A stretch of DNA of 64,000 nucleotides from Prostheceraeus crozeri (GCA_907163375.1 CAJQUW010000469.1:1-64000); one strand, 5' to 3'. Counted from the stretch's first letter, positions 1 to 10,810 are shown. Notes: generated by a model from the sequence alone, not told the origin. A program made the numbers and translations.

Positions 1-319
1 ATTGTCACTGTCTGAAATACACATGAAGACACTGGCATTGTCACAGTGTGAAAGATAAAACAGAATGCTAAAAAGCTGACAGGAAAAAAACATTTTTTTT
101 TCATTTTTATCTTATATTGTTTTTGTTTATTTATCTATTTGTTTATTTATGCGTATGTTTTTCATATTTGATTAAGTTTATTTAATATGGTTTTGTAAAT
201 ATTGTCATCGTTGTACAATATTTTATTCAGTTCTTGCCTGTCAGTTTTTTAGCATTCTGTTTTATCTTTCACACTGTGACAATGCCAGTGTCTTCATGTG
301 TATTTCAGACAGTGACAAT
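1..319. repeat. Fold-back repeat, left edge of window
   Basis: Bases 1-84 and 237-319 are near-perfect reverse complements (shared landmarks: CACATGAAGACACTGGCATT and its complement), separated by an AT-rich spacer of about 150 bp. The arms also contain a short internal repeat of the ATTGTCAC motif. The left arm probably continues beyond the window, so the outer end and any target duplication cannot be seen. No coding sequence is visible. It is best read as a fold-back or long-TIR MITE. Confidence 0.8.
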
Positions 320-969
320 GCCAGTATCAATATCTATTCCATATCGATTTCACACCGTGACACTCTCTGTATGACTAATGTTCTACGATCTTTTGACATG
401 CCAGCCGTTTATTCAGAATTTATGCACCTGATGAAGACTTCGGCCGAAAATTTGTGCGATACATCTAATAAAGGTTTATTCGAGTTCCGCAATTTTGATT
501 TTATTATCGACTAAACTCGATAGCTACTATCATCGAACATTCATTTGATGATAATTTGGGAAGTATCTAGGAACTTCTATTACATGAACTAAATGACAAA
601 AAAGGTGCTGAAGTCTACATTTGTTCCAAAGGTTCAAGAAAAGGGCACAGCAATCGTATACAAAGACAACATCATATGTCGTTCGTGATAAAGACATATC
701 ATGTGGTTCTATCAAGTCAAGTCAAATAGGTGTCTATTTCTCCTCAAAATGGAGATCGCAAGACGTAGAGAACATAAAGAAACGACATAATCGACGTAAA
801 CAAATATTCGAGTTATATAAATATCGGAACAGTATGGGTAAGAAGATAGAATGTCATCAGAGAATGAATGTCATGCTTTGCAGGATAAGAGTTGCAATCC
901 GTAAATCCGCATGCATCGTAATACTCAAAACCGAACTTGCTGTCGATCATTGCGTGAAGAAATAGACTT

Positions 970-1081
970 ATTTTTCGGAATTTTAGTTCTAGCCAGTTTT
1001 AGCCGGTTTTTACCAGTTTTTGCCAGGTTTTTTACCACTTAGTGGCAAAAACTAGTTTTAGCCGGCAAAAAGCCAACCCTG
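970..1081 (-). repeat. Possible hAT-like terminus with short repeats
   Basis: Read on the minus strand this segment begins CAGGGTTGGC and continues as degenerate repeats of a GTTTTTGCC/AGCCGG type. Terminal CAGGGTTGGC-like sequences are common at hAT elements. No partner end was found, so this may be a solo end. The 320-970 stretch to its left shows an open frame of 114 codons (621-965, plus) with no recognisable domain. Confidence 0.3.
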
Positions 1082-1521
1082 GTGTAATGTGATACGGCCT
1101 TGAATTGTCGAACAAGAGCATTGACATCATATTAAAAGTACACAGTCAGTAAATGCAGATCGTGAAGAATGAAACGGTGTGAATAAATGCAATCTGCTCG
1201 TGTGTTCCCTGATAAGAACTACTTCTGCAATACGCACCCTTGGCCAATCATACAAGCCAAAGAGAGACGAATATCTACGTCAATTTGCTGTGGTTGCTAT
1301 CATTGCATACAATGGCTGGAATCATAGAAATTGATAGCAATAAAATCTTGAGAATGGAAGTAAGTCTTCATGCAATCCACAATAGTGGCACATACATCGC
1401 ACGCATTTTTGCTTAGATGCACTTGTCAACAGGTGAATCATTGGTTTAGAATCAGTCACATAATTTAATTGGTAAACCTGGAAAACAATTAGCTTCGAAT
1501 TTCAAAAAATCGGATATAAAT

Positions 1522-1875
1522 ATGTGTTCTTGTAGCATTTGTACAAACATTGGCCCGAGATATAGCTGCAAAAGTAAATATGTCATCTATGAATTTTCCT
1601 GCAAGATATGTGACCAGAATTACATAGGTCAAACTTGTCGACCATTTCAAGTTCGCTACACAGAACACGAGCGAAGTTTGCGGTATGAAGACAAGAAAAG
1701 TGCACTAAGTGAACATGCGATGACAGCCCACAGGGATAAAGTGATGACCATTAACAATTTCGACTACAAAATTATCGATAGACAGCAAACAGCGATTACT
1801 ACTAGGGTGGCTGAATCTCGCTTAATTGCGACGAACATGCCAAAAATAAACAGAAGACATGAGCTGAACAGATGA
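1522..1875 (+). CDS. Penelope-like element GIY-YIG endonuclease (C-terminal fragment)
   Basis: The 117-codon frame is the C-terminal endonuclease of a Penelope-like polyprotein. An upstream Cys pair (CSCSIC) and a second pair (CKIC) resemble the zinc-binding lead-in of these enzymes. The GIY-YIG signature reads VIYEF followed by NYIGQ about ten residues later; then come the conserved Arg (FQVRYTEH), the LSEH motif, the catalytic-type Glu in RVAESRLI and the final KINRRHE stretch. In the family this domain nicks target DNA for RT priming. No RT precedes it, so the copy is dead. The first ATG is within the domain and is not a true start. A hammerhead-like motif follows about 55 bp after the stop. 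Confidence 0.88.
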   Translation: MCSCSICTNIGPRYSCKSKYVIYEFSCKICDQNYIGQTCRPFQVRYTEHERSLRYEDKKSALSEHAMTAHRDKVMTINNFDYKIIDRQQTAITTRVAESRLIATNMPKINRRHELNR

Positions 1876-1930
1876 GCTGCTTTCGCTGACAAATTTGTAT
1901 ATAAACCCACTTGTACAGCATCAGTTTGTC

Positions 1931-1968
1931 ACCCTTGACACAGTCTGTGTAGACGAAACGCGTCGGGT
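1931..1968 (+). ncRNA. Hammerhead-ribozyme-like motif downstream of GIY-YIG
   Basis: Order on the plus strand: ACCC (stem I), TTGACAC (degenerate CUGANGA), GTCT-gtgt-AGAC (stem II), GAAA, ACGCGT giving a two-pair stem III, C (cleavage position), GGGT (stem I partner). Penelope-like elements are known to carry hammerheads with very short stem III in their terminal repeats. The core has substitutions, so activity is doubtful. Confidence 0.6.
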
Positions 1969-2057
1969 AATTTATTTTACAATACAAAGAAGTCGTAAAA
2001 CTGGGAGAGAATTTTTCTTTACATTCATTATGACTGACCTCCCGTACAGATAACTCT

Positions 2058-2265
2058 AACAGTGTCTGTGTCTCTTTGCTGTGTGATCCGGTTGATAAGT
2101 CACTGAAACTTTGCACAATTTGGCGTGTTTAATGTTGAACTGGCTGCTTATTGTTCGATTGCTATGGTATTTAGTCAGGAGATTGTGCCATTTCATTTAC
2201 GCTGCATGTTCCAGTGCTTCCCTTCTAGTCAAACAGAACAAGAGACGAGCTGTCTAATTCTGTGG
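2058..2265 (-). mobile_element. MITE family B, truncated copy
   Basis: This segment matches the end region of the full family B copies at 18972-19493 and 19730-20243, in the orientation of the latter. It includes the TGTCTCTTTGCTGTGTGATC block and ends in TAATTCTGTG. The remaining 300 bp of the family are absent. Confidence 0.75.
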
Positions 2266-2856
2266 GTGAATCATTGGTTTAGAATCAGTCACATGTGCAA
2301 ATCTACGGTTTTCATTAGTGGTTCATTCCCAACTTAGTTCCCTCGAATGTGTCGCGACCTTGAGTCAGTTTCCATTCTGGTCAACTTCAGAAAAAAAATC
2401 TACATGTATTTCTATGGCTGGAATATTGTGTCCGCTCTAGACGAACCCACACGAAAATGAATCCACCTCTGTGGATCAGCATGATAAAATTTCTAAACAA
2501 AGAACCAGCTATCATTCATCAAGTCATCTGCCCAAATCTCCTCAGCGCAAGATTCACCGAATTCACATGTACAGGTTTTCCCCGTCAAGAGGCTTACACA
2601 ATAAAATTAATTAAATGAAGTTTAGTCAATTCGACTGAATAATGGCAAAATTTCTTTCATAATTAACGAATTCAAGTGGATAATGACAACCCAAGTGAGG
2701 AATGTCAAACCACCTGCTCAATTGACTGATCAGAATTCAGTCCAAGTGAATAAATGATCAGCTCCAGCGAATCATTGGTGATTCAAGAGAATGAAAGCAG
2801 ATGAGCAAGAATTCGAGATGACTTGTTGGACATTCGAGAGAGGAGAAGATTGTCTT

Positions 2857-3942
2857 CAGGCTTGCCGTGGGAATCGATTTTGAATTCCCATTCCCACAGA
2901 ATTCATGTGGGAATTCCCATTCTCATCTCATTCCCACGGGATTTTGCAATAATTCTCATTAGAATTCCCATAGCTTATTAATTTTCATAAATATTAATAT
3001 AGTCCTCTTCTATGGAACTTAAATGTCTATTAGGACCTAATACTGTAAGTACTTGGCCTAGTAATCGCAGTGGTTCAGTATCTTTGCTAGTTATCATAGG
3101 CTATTTGTCGGGTTAGGTCAAGTAGACGTAAGTCTTCTAACAAAGAAATGATTATTATGAATTCTTAATTTGGCCCTAGTTGCACGGTTCATGAGTAAAT
3201 GTAGGCCTAATCAAGATTTTTGTCTATATCGAACAACTTTTACGACGACATCGCAGCGGAGGAGCCAGTACCGCAGACGCGATTGAAATAACAGACAGCA
3301 GAGTTCCATATATTAACGCAGATTGCTGTTCTGTTCGGAGTGTTGTTCATAATGAGTCAGCGTCACGCGCCAATCAGGAGAAAGAATACTTTGCAAGCGA
3401 AGCACGGAAGCACAACAGCAGGTTGTTCAATATGAATATGAGAGCATGAAATGTGCATGACATTTCCAGCGTCTGCACTTGCATCGGCCTCTAACACAGA
3501 AATAGATTGTTTATCTGAAGTTGACTAGAATGGAAATTGAGTCAAGGTCGCGGCACATCCGGGGGAACTAAGTTGGGGCATGAACCACCAATTAAAAGCT
3601 TAGAATGGCACATGTGACTGATTCTAGCCCAATGATACAGCCGTTGACAAGTGTCTCTAAGTGAAAATGCGTGCGATTTTTGTGCCACTATTGTGCATTG
3701 CATGAAGCTTAATTTCCATTCTAGAGGTTTTATTGTTATCAATTTCTATGGCCTCTAACCATCGAGCACGATGTCTCCAACTGCAACCAATCAAACTGAC
3801 AATGAGGTGATCGGTTGCTGCCGTGAGAGAAGAAATTATTTTAATAAAGAACCTCACTGCCTAAACAGATCTAAGATGGACCACATTAAACCAATAATTT
3901 TCACTATTTTCCATGGGAATTCCCTTTCCCACGGCAAGCCTG
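2857..3942. mobile_element. Non-autonomous hAT-like element, 1086 bp
   Basis: The ends are inverted: CAGGCTTGCCGTGGGAA at the left and its complement at the right. The flanks ATTGTCTT (2849-2856) and ATTGTCTT (3943-3950) are a perfect 8-bp target duplication. TIRs starting CAGG with 8-bp duplications are typical of hAT. The left subterminal region has repeated TTCCCA motifs. No transposase frame is visible; the right half contains MITE A copy 2. A MITE-type element mobilised in trans is the simplest reading. Confidence 0.88.
3495..3750 (-). mobile_element. MITE family A copy 2, intact, 256 bp
   Basis: This copy runs from CACAGAAAT to ATTTCTATG, with target duplication GCCTCTAA on both sides (3487-3494 and 3751-3758). 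It matches the copy at 9554-9809 in inverse orientation over its whole length. It sits inside the hAT-like element 2857-3942 and is therefore younger. Confidence 0.92.
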
Positions 3943-3950
3943 ATTGTCTT

Positions 3951-5913
3951 GCTTTAGCGATGCAACTCAACACAAATGTGAGGACCGCTTACACAACCGT
4001 AAGGCGCCATCAAGTCGGAGTATCAGTCAACAGTTGGGGTGGATTTCGAGACAGAAAGATGGATGAGGAAGTGATTGCCACCGCCATAGAAATCGTCGAA
4101 GAATTCGCTGCTATGACGCACGCTCCCTGAACGTTTTGTATTCCCTTGGATATCTCGTCATATGACATTCTTTGCTTGAAGCTACATTTCAATAACAAAA
4201 ATCCTTTCATCGCCAAATCATCGAAGTCAGATTTTTGTAAAAAGATGCATTTATTTACTTCATGCACACTTTAGACTGCAATCAGCCATGTAACAGACGA
4301 TTAATCAGCGAAGATATCAGACAATGCTGCCTACTTTTCTAAAAATATTGTCTCTGAAACGATTCAATACCAATTAATTACATCTAGACATTCCTCAACA
4401 TATTGGTTTCAACTCTGTCCCACTCGCAATCCTTGTATGCATACCATGAACCACTCTGATACCTTGTAAGACAACTTTCGTTGTTTCAACAAGAACTTTA
4501 GGGAAATGTACATACTCCTAAAAATGCAAAGAACATTGTAAAAACAACTATAAGATGGCATCAATATGTCAGATATCCAGACATATATTATTCCCACGCC
4601 CTTAGCTTTATAAAAATCATTCTTCATTTATAAATCATTGGATATTCAAATAACTGAAAATGTTTAAGGATACCATTCAATTTTGATAAAAGTGTATGTA
4701 TTTGTCATAAGTAGTATGAGATGCAATAAACGCAATAAAATGAAGTAGTCCGTGCGATGAGACAAAAATAATCTGATAATACGTAGCATCAGCCAAAATA
4801 CTGATTTGGCTGATAAATTGTCTGTTAAGTGACTGCTTACTGTTCACAGTGTGTACACTTCGAACTGCACGTAGCAGACAAAATATCAGCCGTGATGATC
4901 AAACAATCGCAACTGACAATATCACACAATTGACAGCTGAAATATCAGAAAAAGCTGTCTACATTTCTAGTTCTGCTGCAAAATTGGATAGTTTCTTTAT
5001 ACTACTAGCTACCACGTCATATGTAGAAATTAGTGAGCAAAATAAGCAAGGCTTAAGTGCAGAACTATCATAGAAAGCACTGGGAAAGACCATATAGAAA
5101 TATTATGACAATTGTCAAGATGGATTGCGGGATCATACATGTAAAAAAACGCTTACTCGCCCAATCTCCCACAGTGTATTTATCAATCTAATTGTTTGTT
5201 GATTTTTGGGCTTTGTTACCAGAATCTGTTCACTTCAAACTTCAACTAGAATCTACAAAACTAGCTCTTTGAGTTGAAGCAGAAACGTCGTCAGTAAAGG
5301 ATTGGGTGGAATTAAAATGAATGCTATTAACTTGACGGAACACATCATGCGATGACAACTTAAGATGTTCTATTATACGAGAAAAAAATTCGATGAGCTT
5401 CAGCAACATATTCATTTCTTATGTGTTTCGTCACCTAACTCGTATTCATTTTATTTCTATCCCATTCTTTATTATGACGCTTCCGTTTCAGCTCCAAGAG
5501 CTGGTTTTTTTGATTCCACAAACAGGAAAAAGTTTGAAATGAACAGTAGTCGACAATTAAGCCCAGAAATCAACAATGAGCGCGTGTTGGAGACTGGGCG
5601 GGTAAGGATTTTTTTACATCTGTTGCTATCCATCTTCATAATCGTCATTATATTTCTATTTGGTCTTTTCTGTATCTCCAAGCACTTTTTACATCTATGA
5701 TAGTTTTTGCACTTAAATATTGTACTTTAGCTTTGCTTGCCTCATGCTCTTTCTTTTCACACCTCATGATCAAAGCGTATGCCGAAATATTGAGCATATA
5801 GCTGACTTAGATTATTTTCTGTCAGTAAACTGTGAGATACTTATGGGTTATCTCCCCCACGTTTTCAAATTTGTCTAAAATGTATAGAAATGAATCAATC
5901 GTAGCAAAACTTC
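3951..5913. other. Intergenic, no supported gene
   Basis: The stretch is AT-rich with scattered stops. Short frames exist at 3771-4130 (running out of the hAT-like element), 4849-5073 and 5365-5700; the last has a hydrophobic C-terminal run but no recognisable domain, start context or homology. No RNA gene was recognised. Confidence 0.5.
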
Positions 5914-6186
5914 AGAGATACGTATTAGAGCATATTTTCCACCCACATGCAAAAATATATGCAAATCGGGCAAGTAGTTTTTGAATTAGAGACGATAACG
6001 TGAAGTGTAGCGATGTCAGCAGCTTGATCTGACTTCGTCTGACCTCATCCTCTGAGCAGATAGCACTAGGTGTCAACAAAGTCATATCGCGACAACTGTG
6101 AAGGGATAATGACCCAGACCACATCCTCTCCATTAATATGCTTAACTTAAGAAAAGCGTGGTAGGGGTCGTGGGAAGATTTCAAAT

Positions 6187-6819
6187 AATAATAATAATAG
6201 CGTGTATTTCATGAAAATGGTAATCATTCTTTACACGGCAAAAAAAAGTTACACGCAACGTCAAACTACTTGTATACAAAGTCAAGTTATAAATATTCCC
6301 TTTGAAATGTTGGTATTTAATGATTTTGAGGTAAATGGGAAGAAAGACAGTTTTCGTTTTTGCAGATTATAACGTTCCAATTGAAAATGGCGCGAGTGAT
6401 GAAGACGTTTTGGGAGGTATTTTTGGAGTATATGCTCATCATTTTGCAATACTTTTTTGAAAAGTTTCTTACTGATTCGTCTCCTTCTTGTTTCAAGAGA
6501 ATCATAGTGCATGGAATCATCATCAAAAATTCTTTGAGCACGTTTATGAATACATTCAAGGTTGGCAGTGAGGCATTTAGGTATTTCAACAAATAAAGGA
6601 CATGCGTATTCCATTACAGACAAAACGATAGCATTATAGATTTGCCGAAGTTCTCGAGTAGATGTAAATTTCTTTGCTTTCCGCACAACATAGAATCGTC
6701 TATTGCAAGTTTTCACTACACCAGCTATGTGATCATGCCAAGTTAGATAATTATTGAAAGTTACTCCAAGAATTTTCATACTTGAAACCAAAGGAATGCC
6801 TATACTATTCTATCCAAAT
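6187..6819 (-). mobile_element. 5'-truncated CR1/jockey-type LINE
   Basis: A LINE 3' end in minus orientation carrying the RT C-terminal frame 6282-6791 and ending in a short ATT/TAA microsatellite at 6187-6200. The insertion site reads CAAATA / CCAAATAG on the two sides; the uninterrupted relative at 32818-32830 reads TTTCAAATAGCGG, so the pre-insertion site is preserved elsewhere in this window. Confidence 0.8.
6282..6791 (-). CDS. LINE reverse transcriptase, C-terminal part
   Basis: About 170 codons without interruption. The protein shows the post-catalytic RT signature of CR1/jockey LINEs: MKILGVTFNNYLTWHDHI, then a basic stretch, YNAIVLSVMEYACPLF, and LECIHKRAQRIF. The catalytic YADD part lies upstream and has been lost by 5' truncation; the codon at 6791 is TTG and the frame reads in from upstream, so there is no real start here. 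The product would be inactive. The stop lies about 80 bp before the microsatellite tail, consistent with a short 3' UTR. The intact frame suggests the insertion is not very old. Confidence 0.85.
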   Translation of the reverse strand: MVSSMKILGVTFNNYLTWHDHIAGVVKTCNRRFYVVRKAKKFTSTRELRQIYNAIVLSVMEYACPLFVEIPKCLTANLECIHKRAQRIFDDDSMHYDSLETRRRRISKKLFKKVLQNDEHILQKYLPKRLHHSRHFQLERYNLQKRKLSFFPFTSKSLNTNISKGIFIT

Positions 6820-7018
6820 AGCAGTGGATGAGATGAGAACAGAAAGAGAACAATGCACACGAGTAACAAGTAGCAATAATCCGTCGAATAGACGAAGTCA
6901 GATCAAACTGTTGACATCGCTGCACTTCACATTATCGTCTCTAATTCAAAAAGCACTCGTCCGATCTGCACAAATTTTTGTATGAATGTGAATAATGTAC
7001 TCAAATACGTGTATCTAA

Positions 7019-7566
7019 AATTTATGACGGCTTTATTCATTTCTACGGATTTGAGACATAAGTACGAGTACCAGCTATTATTGGTGTTGGTCATTTTTTT
7101 TAATTTACATAACTCACACCAATGGCACACAATACTAATGAAGCACATTCATTTCACGATTCCATAGCTATGTATTATTGGGCTTGGTATGATACAGGGA
7201 ACCCCAGATGGTGAAGCTGCTGCCAAGGAAGTGACATGCATTGGCTTTCTATGATCTATTTCTATACAAAAGTAAAATTTTCAAAGTAATCTTTCCACTT
7301 CAACTTGTCATTGGTCATCGCATCGTGAGGTGATGATCAGTTGTAATTTCCTCTATGCTGCGTACTTGACCGTCCACATGATACAATCAATTTAAAGCTA
7401 CGCAGCTTTAGTAGAGTAGGGATGAGTATACAAATCTGAGATATGTATGCTTTCATAGTTTTGTGAATAACTGAAATCAACTTGCAGATGAAACGCTCAG
7501 AATCTACATGCACTACAGATTAATGACATACCCCCGTGGAAAAGTGGAATAAATTTCTTGCTAATA
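7019..7566. other. Intergenic, nothing recognised
   Basis: AT-rich sequence between MITE D and the first Tc1 element. No long frame, structured RNA or repeat shared with the rest of the window was noticed. Confidence 0.45.
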
Positions 7567-9148
7567 CAGTCCGTTTCATAAAAAGTGGATCATCCTAAAA
7601 TTTGACTAAATAAAACATAAGTATGATACAGAAAGCATTTTTCATGTTATTTCATGTCCCTAATATATTTAAATGTCATAGAGATACAGTAACGGTTCTT
7701 AAGAAGCTACTATTTTGTGGCCCTACCCTTATTGTCAATGACATTACCAATTCGTCTAGGCATTGATTCGATGATATCGTTGATTTTTGACTGATCTAAC
7801 TTTCTCCACTCTCTTTTTAGCAGTGACGTAAGTTGTGATACGCCATCTGTAGGTAGCAGTGAACGACGAACGTTACGAGATGGCCAAGATAATGTCCTAA
7901 GCCCTAATTGAGACTTGCATAAATTGACTCTACTACTCCTGTGACACGTAGCATTATCATCCATAAATAACCAAGTCGATGGATCACCAAGTTGATCTGT
8001 CATTTGGCCAATGTTCATTCGTAAAACATTCACACAGCGTTCAGAATTCATGGTTCCTTGATGTATGTGAAGTTCAGAGCGGCCATTGGTCCAAATGCCA
8101 GCCCAAATCAGTAGAGTACAAATGTAATTTAAATGTAAATGTCTCGGAATTTCTTGATCAGATTTTATCCATAATCTCAATCGACCATCATTATCCTTCA
8201 GACGGACTGATGCCTCATCAGACCAGACAACCCGATCCCATTGATTCCGCCAGTGACAATGACTCATTGCCCATCTGAGACATCTTTTTGTATGCTGATC
8301 TGATAATTCGATCTGAGAGGGCCTCTTGCAGCTCTTGAAATTCGACTCAATAAGTCTTCTACGAATAGTGGACTTAGAAATAGACGAGTCTAGTGCAGCC
8401 ATCTCAGTTAACGAGAGACTTGGATCAACTTTAACAAATCTCAAAATTAGGCGGTCTCTACGTTTGGATGTTTTGCGTGGACGGCCAGAGCCCTCTTTAC
8501 GACAGAGTCGAAAATCATAATTATGCCATCGATGCACATTTGTGTAAGGGACATTTAGTCGCTTGCTTGTAGCTCGCAGAGAAAACCCTAGTTCTACGAA
8601 GGCTGACACTTTGCCTTTTGTGAATGCGATCTCGTTATTGTTCATTTGTGCTTTGTATTCTTTTCAACCGGTAAGAGATAGATTTCTAGCTGAAAGCAAT
8701 CAGGAGTGCTGCCAACACCACCGCAACGAAGTCAGGAAGGTATGGAACATGAAGTCCAGTTAATCACATGTAGCAGTTACATTATTGTTGATGAATAATG
8801 GTGCTATACTGGCTCTGATTGACCGATTTTCTTTATTTTTGTTTTGCTTGATAGCTTTTGGCTTGTAGAACAACATATTACATAACAAAGGAAACAAATG
8901 TAATTCTATAAGAGTGAGATATGATTTTGTGTAACATTGCTAAATGAAGATCAAATTATCTACTACTTTTTTATCTATAACAGGAAAACTACTCAATATT
9001 CATGCTTGAAATTTCCAACAATGATATTAGTAAGCACAACTGACATATCTTCCAAATTTCAGAGAAATTCGTTCAAGTTTGGCGGAGTTAGACAAAGATG
9101 AAGTTAAGGCGATGTTTAAGAGTGATCCATTTTTTATGAAACAATCTG
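7567..9148 (-). mobile_element. Tc1-type transposon, copy 1 (1.58 kb)
   Basis: The ends are inverted: CAGTCCGTTTCATAAAAAGT at the left; the right end reads CAGATTGTTTCATAAAAAAT on the opposite strand. TA flanks both sides, as expected for Tc1/mariner. One transposase frame (7710-8645, minus) fills most of the element. A second, shorter copy lies at 37624-39141. Confidence 0.93.
7710..8645 (-). CDS. Tc1-type transposase, catalytically defective
   Basis: 311 codons, uninterrupted, beginning MNNNEIAFTKGKV, which is also the start in the second copy. The N-terminus is a paired-type helix-turn-helix (about residues 5-50), followed by the GSGRPRKTSKR hook and a second HTH (to about 110). The first catalytic Asp is in VVWSDEAS and the second in LFMDDNATCH. 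The third motif, normally a PDLNPIE-type segment about 34 residues later, is replaced by an unrelated NVRRSLLPTDGVSQ stretch, so the DDE/D triad is incomplete. The GG...WAGI strand is also altered (LNYICTLLIWAGI). The protein could still bind TIRs, but cleavage is not expected. It would have acted in the nucleus on the flanking TIRs. Confidence 0.9.
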   Translation of the reverse strand: MNNNEIAFTKGKVSAFVELGFSLRATSKRLNVPYTNVHRWHNYDFRLCRKEGSGRPRKTSKRRDRLILRFVKVDPSLSLTEMAALDSSISKSTIRRRLIESNFKSCKRPSQIELSDQHTKRCLRWAMSHCHWRNQWDRVVWSDEASVRLKDNDGRLRLWIKSDQEIPRHLHLNYICTLLIWAGIWTNGRSELHIHQGTMNSERCVNVLRMNIGQMTDQLGDPSTWLFMDDNATCHRSSRVNLCKSQLGLRTLSWPSRNVRRSLLPTDGVSQLTSLLKREWRKLDQSKINDIIESMPRRIGNVIDNKGRATK

Positions 9149-9397
9149 TAGTATGGGACTTAAGAAATAATCGTAATAGCTACTACTCAAGACATTCATT
9201 AAGTGAAAACCAAGCAGAGTGAACTGAATCGTGACCCAACCAGGCTGAAACAGGAGAGCGCACATAGAATACTGTACCGGCATGCACTAGAGATGCACTC
9301 AATCCGATCCGACAGCTCGAATTATTCGCTTTGTTCTATCTTTTTTGTGAAATCTTTTGTTACTGTAAATATGATGATCTATTGAATATCTTAAGAG

Positions 9398-9890
9398 GAT
9401 GACAACGACTAAGTCAATAAAAGACGCCAACACTCATGATTCCCTGAACACACTCGCATGACCCACGAATCGAACCGAAGTCCGCGGTGGAGACGAGCTC
9501 GCACCTTCTTCACTAGGCCACGCTGACGGTAAAAAAGGAATGCGAGTAAAGATCATAGAAATTGACAACAATAAAACCTCTAGAATGGAAGTTAAGCTTC
9601 ATGCAATACACAATAGTGGCACATAAATCCCACGCATTTTCACTTAGATACACTTGTCAACGGCTGTATCATTGGATTAGAATCAGTCACATGTGCAAAT
9701 TTAAGCTTTTAATTGGCTCTTCATGCCCCAACTTAGTTCCCCCGGATGTGCCGCGACCTTTAGTCAATTTCCATTCTAGTCAACTTCAGATAAACAATCT
9801 ATTTCTATGGTAAAGATAGTAGTCATCTCCAAGTGATATCGACAGCGTATTGTCCTACTATTATTATTATTGAACAATAAATACAAGAGG
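9398..9890 (-). mobile_element. tRNA-derived SINE copy 1, split by MITE A
   Basis: On the minus strand the order is: a 5' leader (GACAATA...GATATCACTT...GCATTCCTTTT), then a tRNA-like head with a box A-type TGGCCTAGTGA and box B GGTTCGATTC, then GTCTT...TTGACTTA. MITE A copy 3 (9554-9809) interrupts the leader; removing it and one target duplication restores the leader seen at 27100-27140. Confidence 0.75.
9554..9809 (+). mobile_element. MITE family A copy 3, intact, 256 bp
   Basis: Ends CATAGAAAT / ATTTCTATG, with target duplication GTAAAGAT at 9546-9553 and 9810-9817. It is colinear with copy 2 and has the same length. It is inserted in the SINE leader. Confidence 0.92.
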
Positions 9891-9910
9891 GAATGATATG
9901 CCACGCCGAG

Positions 9911-10433
9911 GTGCTATTTAGACAGGTCGTCTCTTCTTCCGTTTGACTAGAAAGGAAGCATTGGAACATGTAACGTAAATGAAATGGCACAATCTGCTGA
10001 CATAATACCATAGCAATCGAACAATGAGCAGCCAGTTCAACATTAAACACGCCAAATTGTGCGAAGTTTCAGTGACTGTTATCAACCGGATCACACAGCA
10101 AAGAAACACAGACGATGTCAAGTTCTACAGAGAAGTTTGTGAACGTTTTTTCGTGCGCCTGCTAACTTTTTTAAAAATGATCGGAGGACCTAACATTATA
10201 GAGAAAACTTTTGAGCAATGATCTGAATTCTTCGAATCTGAAGGAGTCGTTGCTGAGTGGAGCATTTTGAAGGAATTCAGAGCAATCTGCAAGCGACGCA
10301 CGACTATTTTTCCTATCTCTGTAAGGTATTAAAAATTTCTTTTTGTGCACTTAGTAACTTCCTGCATGTGCCATCTGTTTGAATCAGTTTGCACTTCCAT
10401 CAAAGTGACACGGTTAAACAATCTAATTCTGTG
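9911..10433 (+). mobile_element. MITE family B copy 1, about 520 bp
   Basis: Colinear with the copy at 18972-19493. The right end is TAATTCTGTG; the left terminus is degraded (GTGCTATTTA where CACAGAATTA is expected), so no target duplication is visible. It carries the conserved short frame 10024-10221. Confidence 0.82.
10024..10221 (+). CDS. Short conserved frame inside MITE B (function unknown)
   Basis: This 65-codon frame is shared with MITE B copy 2 (19004-19282), with most differences being substitutions rather than frameshifts: both read HAKLCEVSVT/HAQFCEVSVT, then INRITQQR, VKFYREVCERFF and MIGGPNIIEKTF. The spacing of basic and hydrophobic residues could be a remnant of a transposase DNA-binding or dimerisation region, but no family was recognised. 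With so few copies the conservation may reflect recent common ancestry rather than selection on a protein. Confidence 0.3.
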   Translation: MSSQFNIKHAKLCEVSVTVINRITQQRNTDDVKFYREVCERFFVRLLTFLKMIGGPNIIEKTFEQ

Positions 10434-10810
10434 GCTGCGATACACATCCTTAAAGTAAATGTACATATTTTGATAGTTGGAAACCTCAAATTTTTTTGAT
10501 GAACTGCGTACGTTTGACAGATTGATTGCTCCATTTACTGCAGCAGTTGCAGACAGATGTACTCAATGAAATTATTTGATATTTTCTATGAATGCAGTCA
10601 ATGAATCTTCAAGTATTTTTGCATAAGACTGTGATATCGGGATGAGGGAGAAATTTCGAAGCAGAATGCATCATCCGCACATTTTGACGCCACATGATGT
10701 CATCGAATGCAGCATGCCTTCGAGATATTTGAATTACGTAATAGACCTGCAATGGCGACTTGAAATCGACGATGATGACGAAATAGCGTCGGTGGCGATG
10801 AGGCACGTGC

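Larger units (their letters stand above)
1462..2265 (+). mobile_element. Penelope-like relic plus MITE B end, inserted in MITE A
   Basis: This insert carries a GIY-YIG reading frame (1522-1875), a hammerhead-like motif (1931-1968) and, from about 2058, the terminal 208 bp of MITE family B ending ...TAATTCTGTG. It is bounded by two copies of a 30-bp MITE A segment beginning GGTGAATCATTGG (1432-1461 and 2266-2295). The Penelope part lacks the reverse transcriptase, so it is 5'-truncated. The right boundary coincides exactly with the MITE B terminus. Confidence 0.75.
1323..2416 (+). mobile_element. MITE family A copy 1, split by an insertion
   Basis: The left part (1323-1461) and right part (2266-2416) together match the intact 256-bp family A copies at 3495-3750 and 9554-9809. 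The ends are CATAGAAAT and ATTTCTATG. The flanks GCTGGAAT (1315-1322) and GCTGGAAT (2417-2424) form a perfect 8-bp target duplication, which points to the hAT group. The interior is occupied by an 804-bp insert (1462-2265) flanked by a 30-bp duplication of the MITE itself. Confidence 0.9.
5914..7018. mobile_element. MITE family D with long inverted arms, split by a LINE
   Basis: Bases 5914-6046 and 6886-7018 are inverted copies (shared core GAATTAGAGACGATAA, then GTGAAGTG and GATGTC). The region between the left arm and the LINE (6047-6186) and the bases 6820-6885 match a single uninterrupted stretch at 32640-32880. Without the LINE the element would be about 470 bp. No TSD could be fixed. 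Confidence 0.7.

Noticed and set aside
5365-5700. 111-codon frame with hydrophobic end
   Set aside because: No homology, start context or neighbouring exon could be seen; hydrophobicity is expected in AT-rich DNA.
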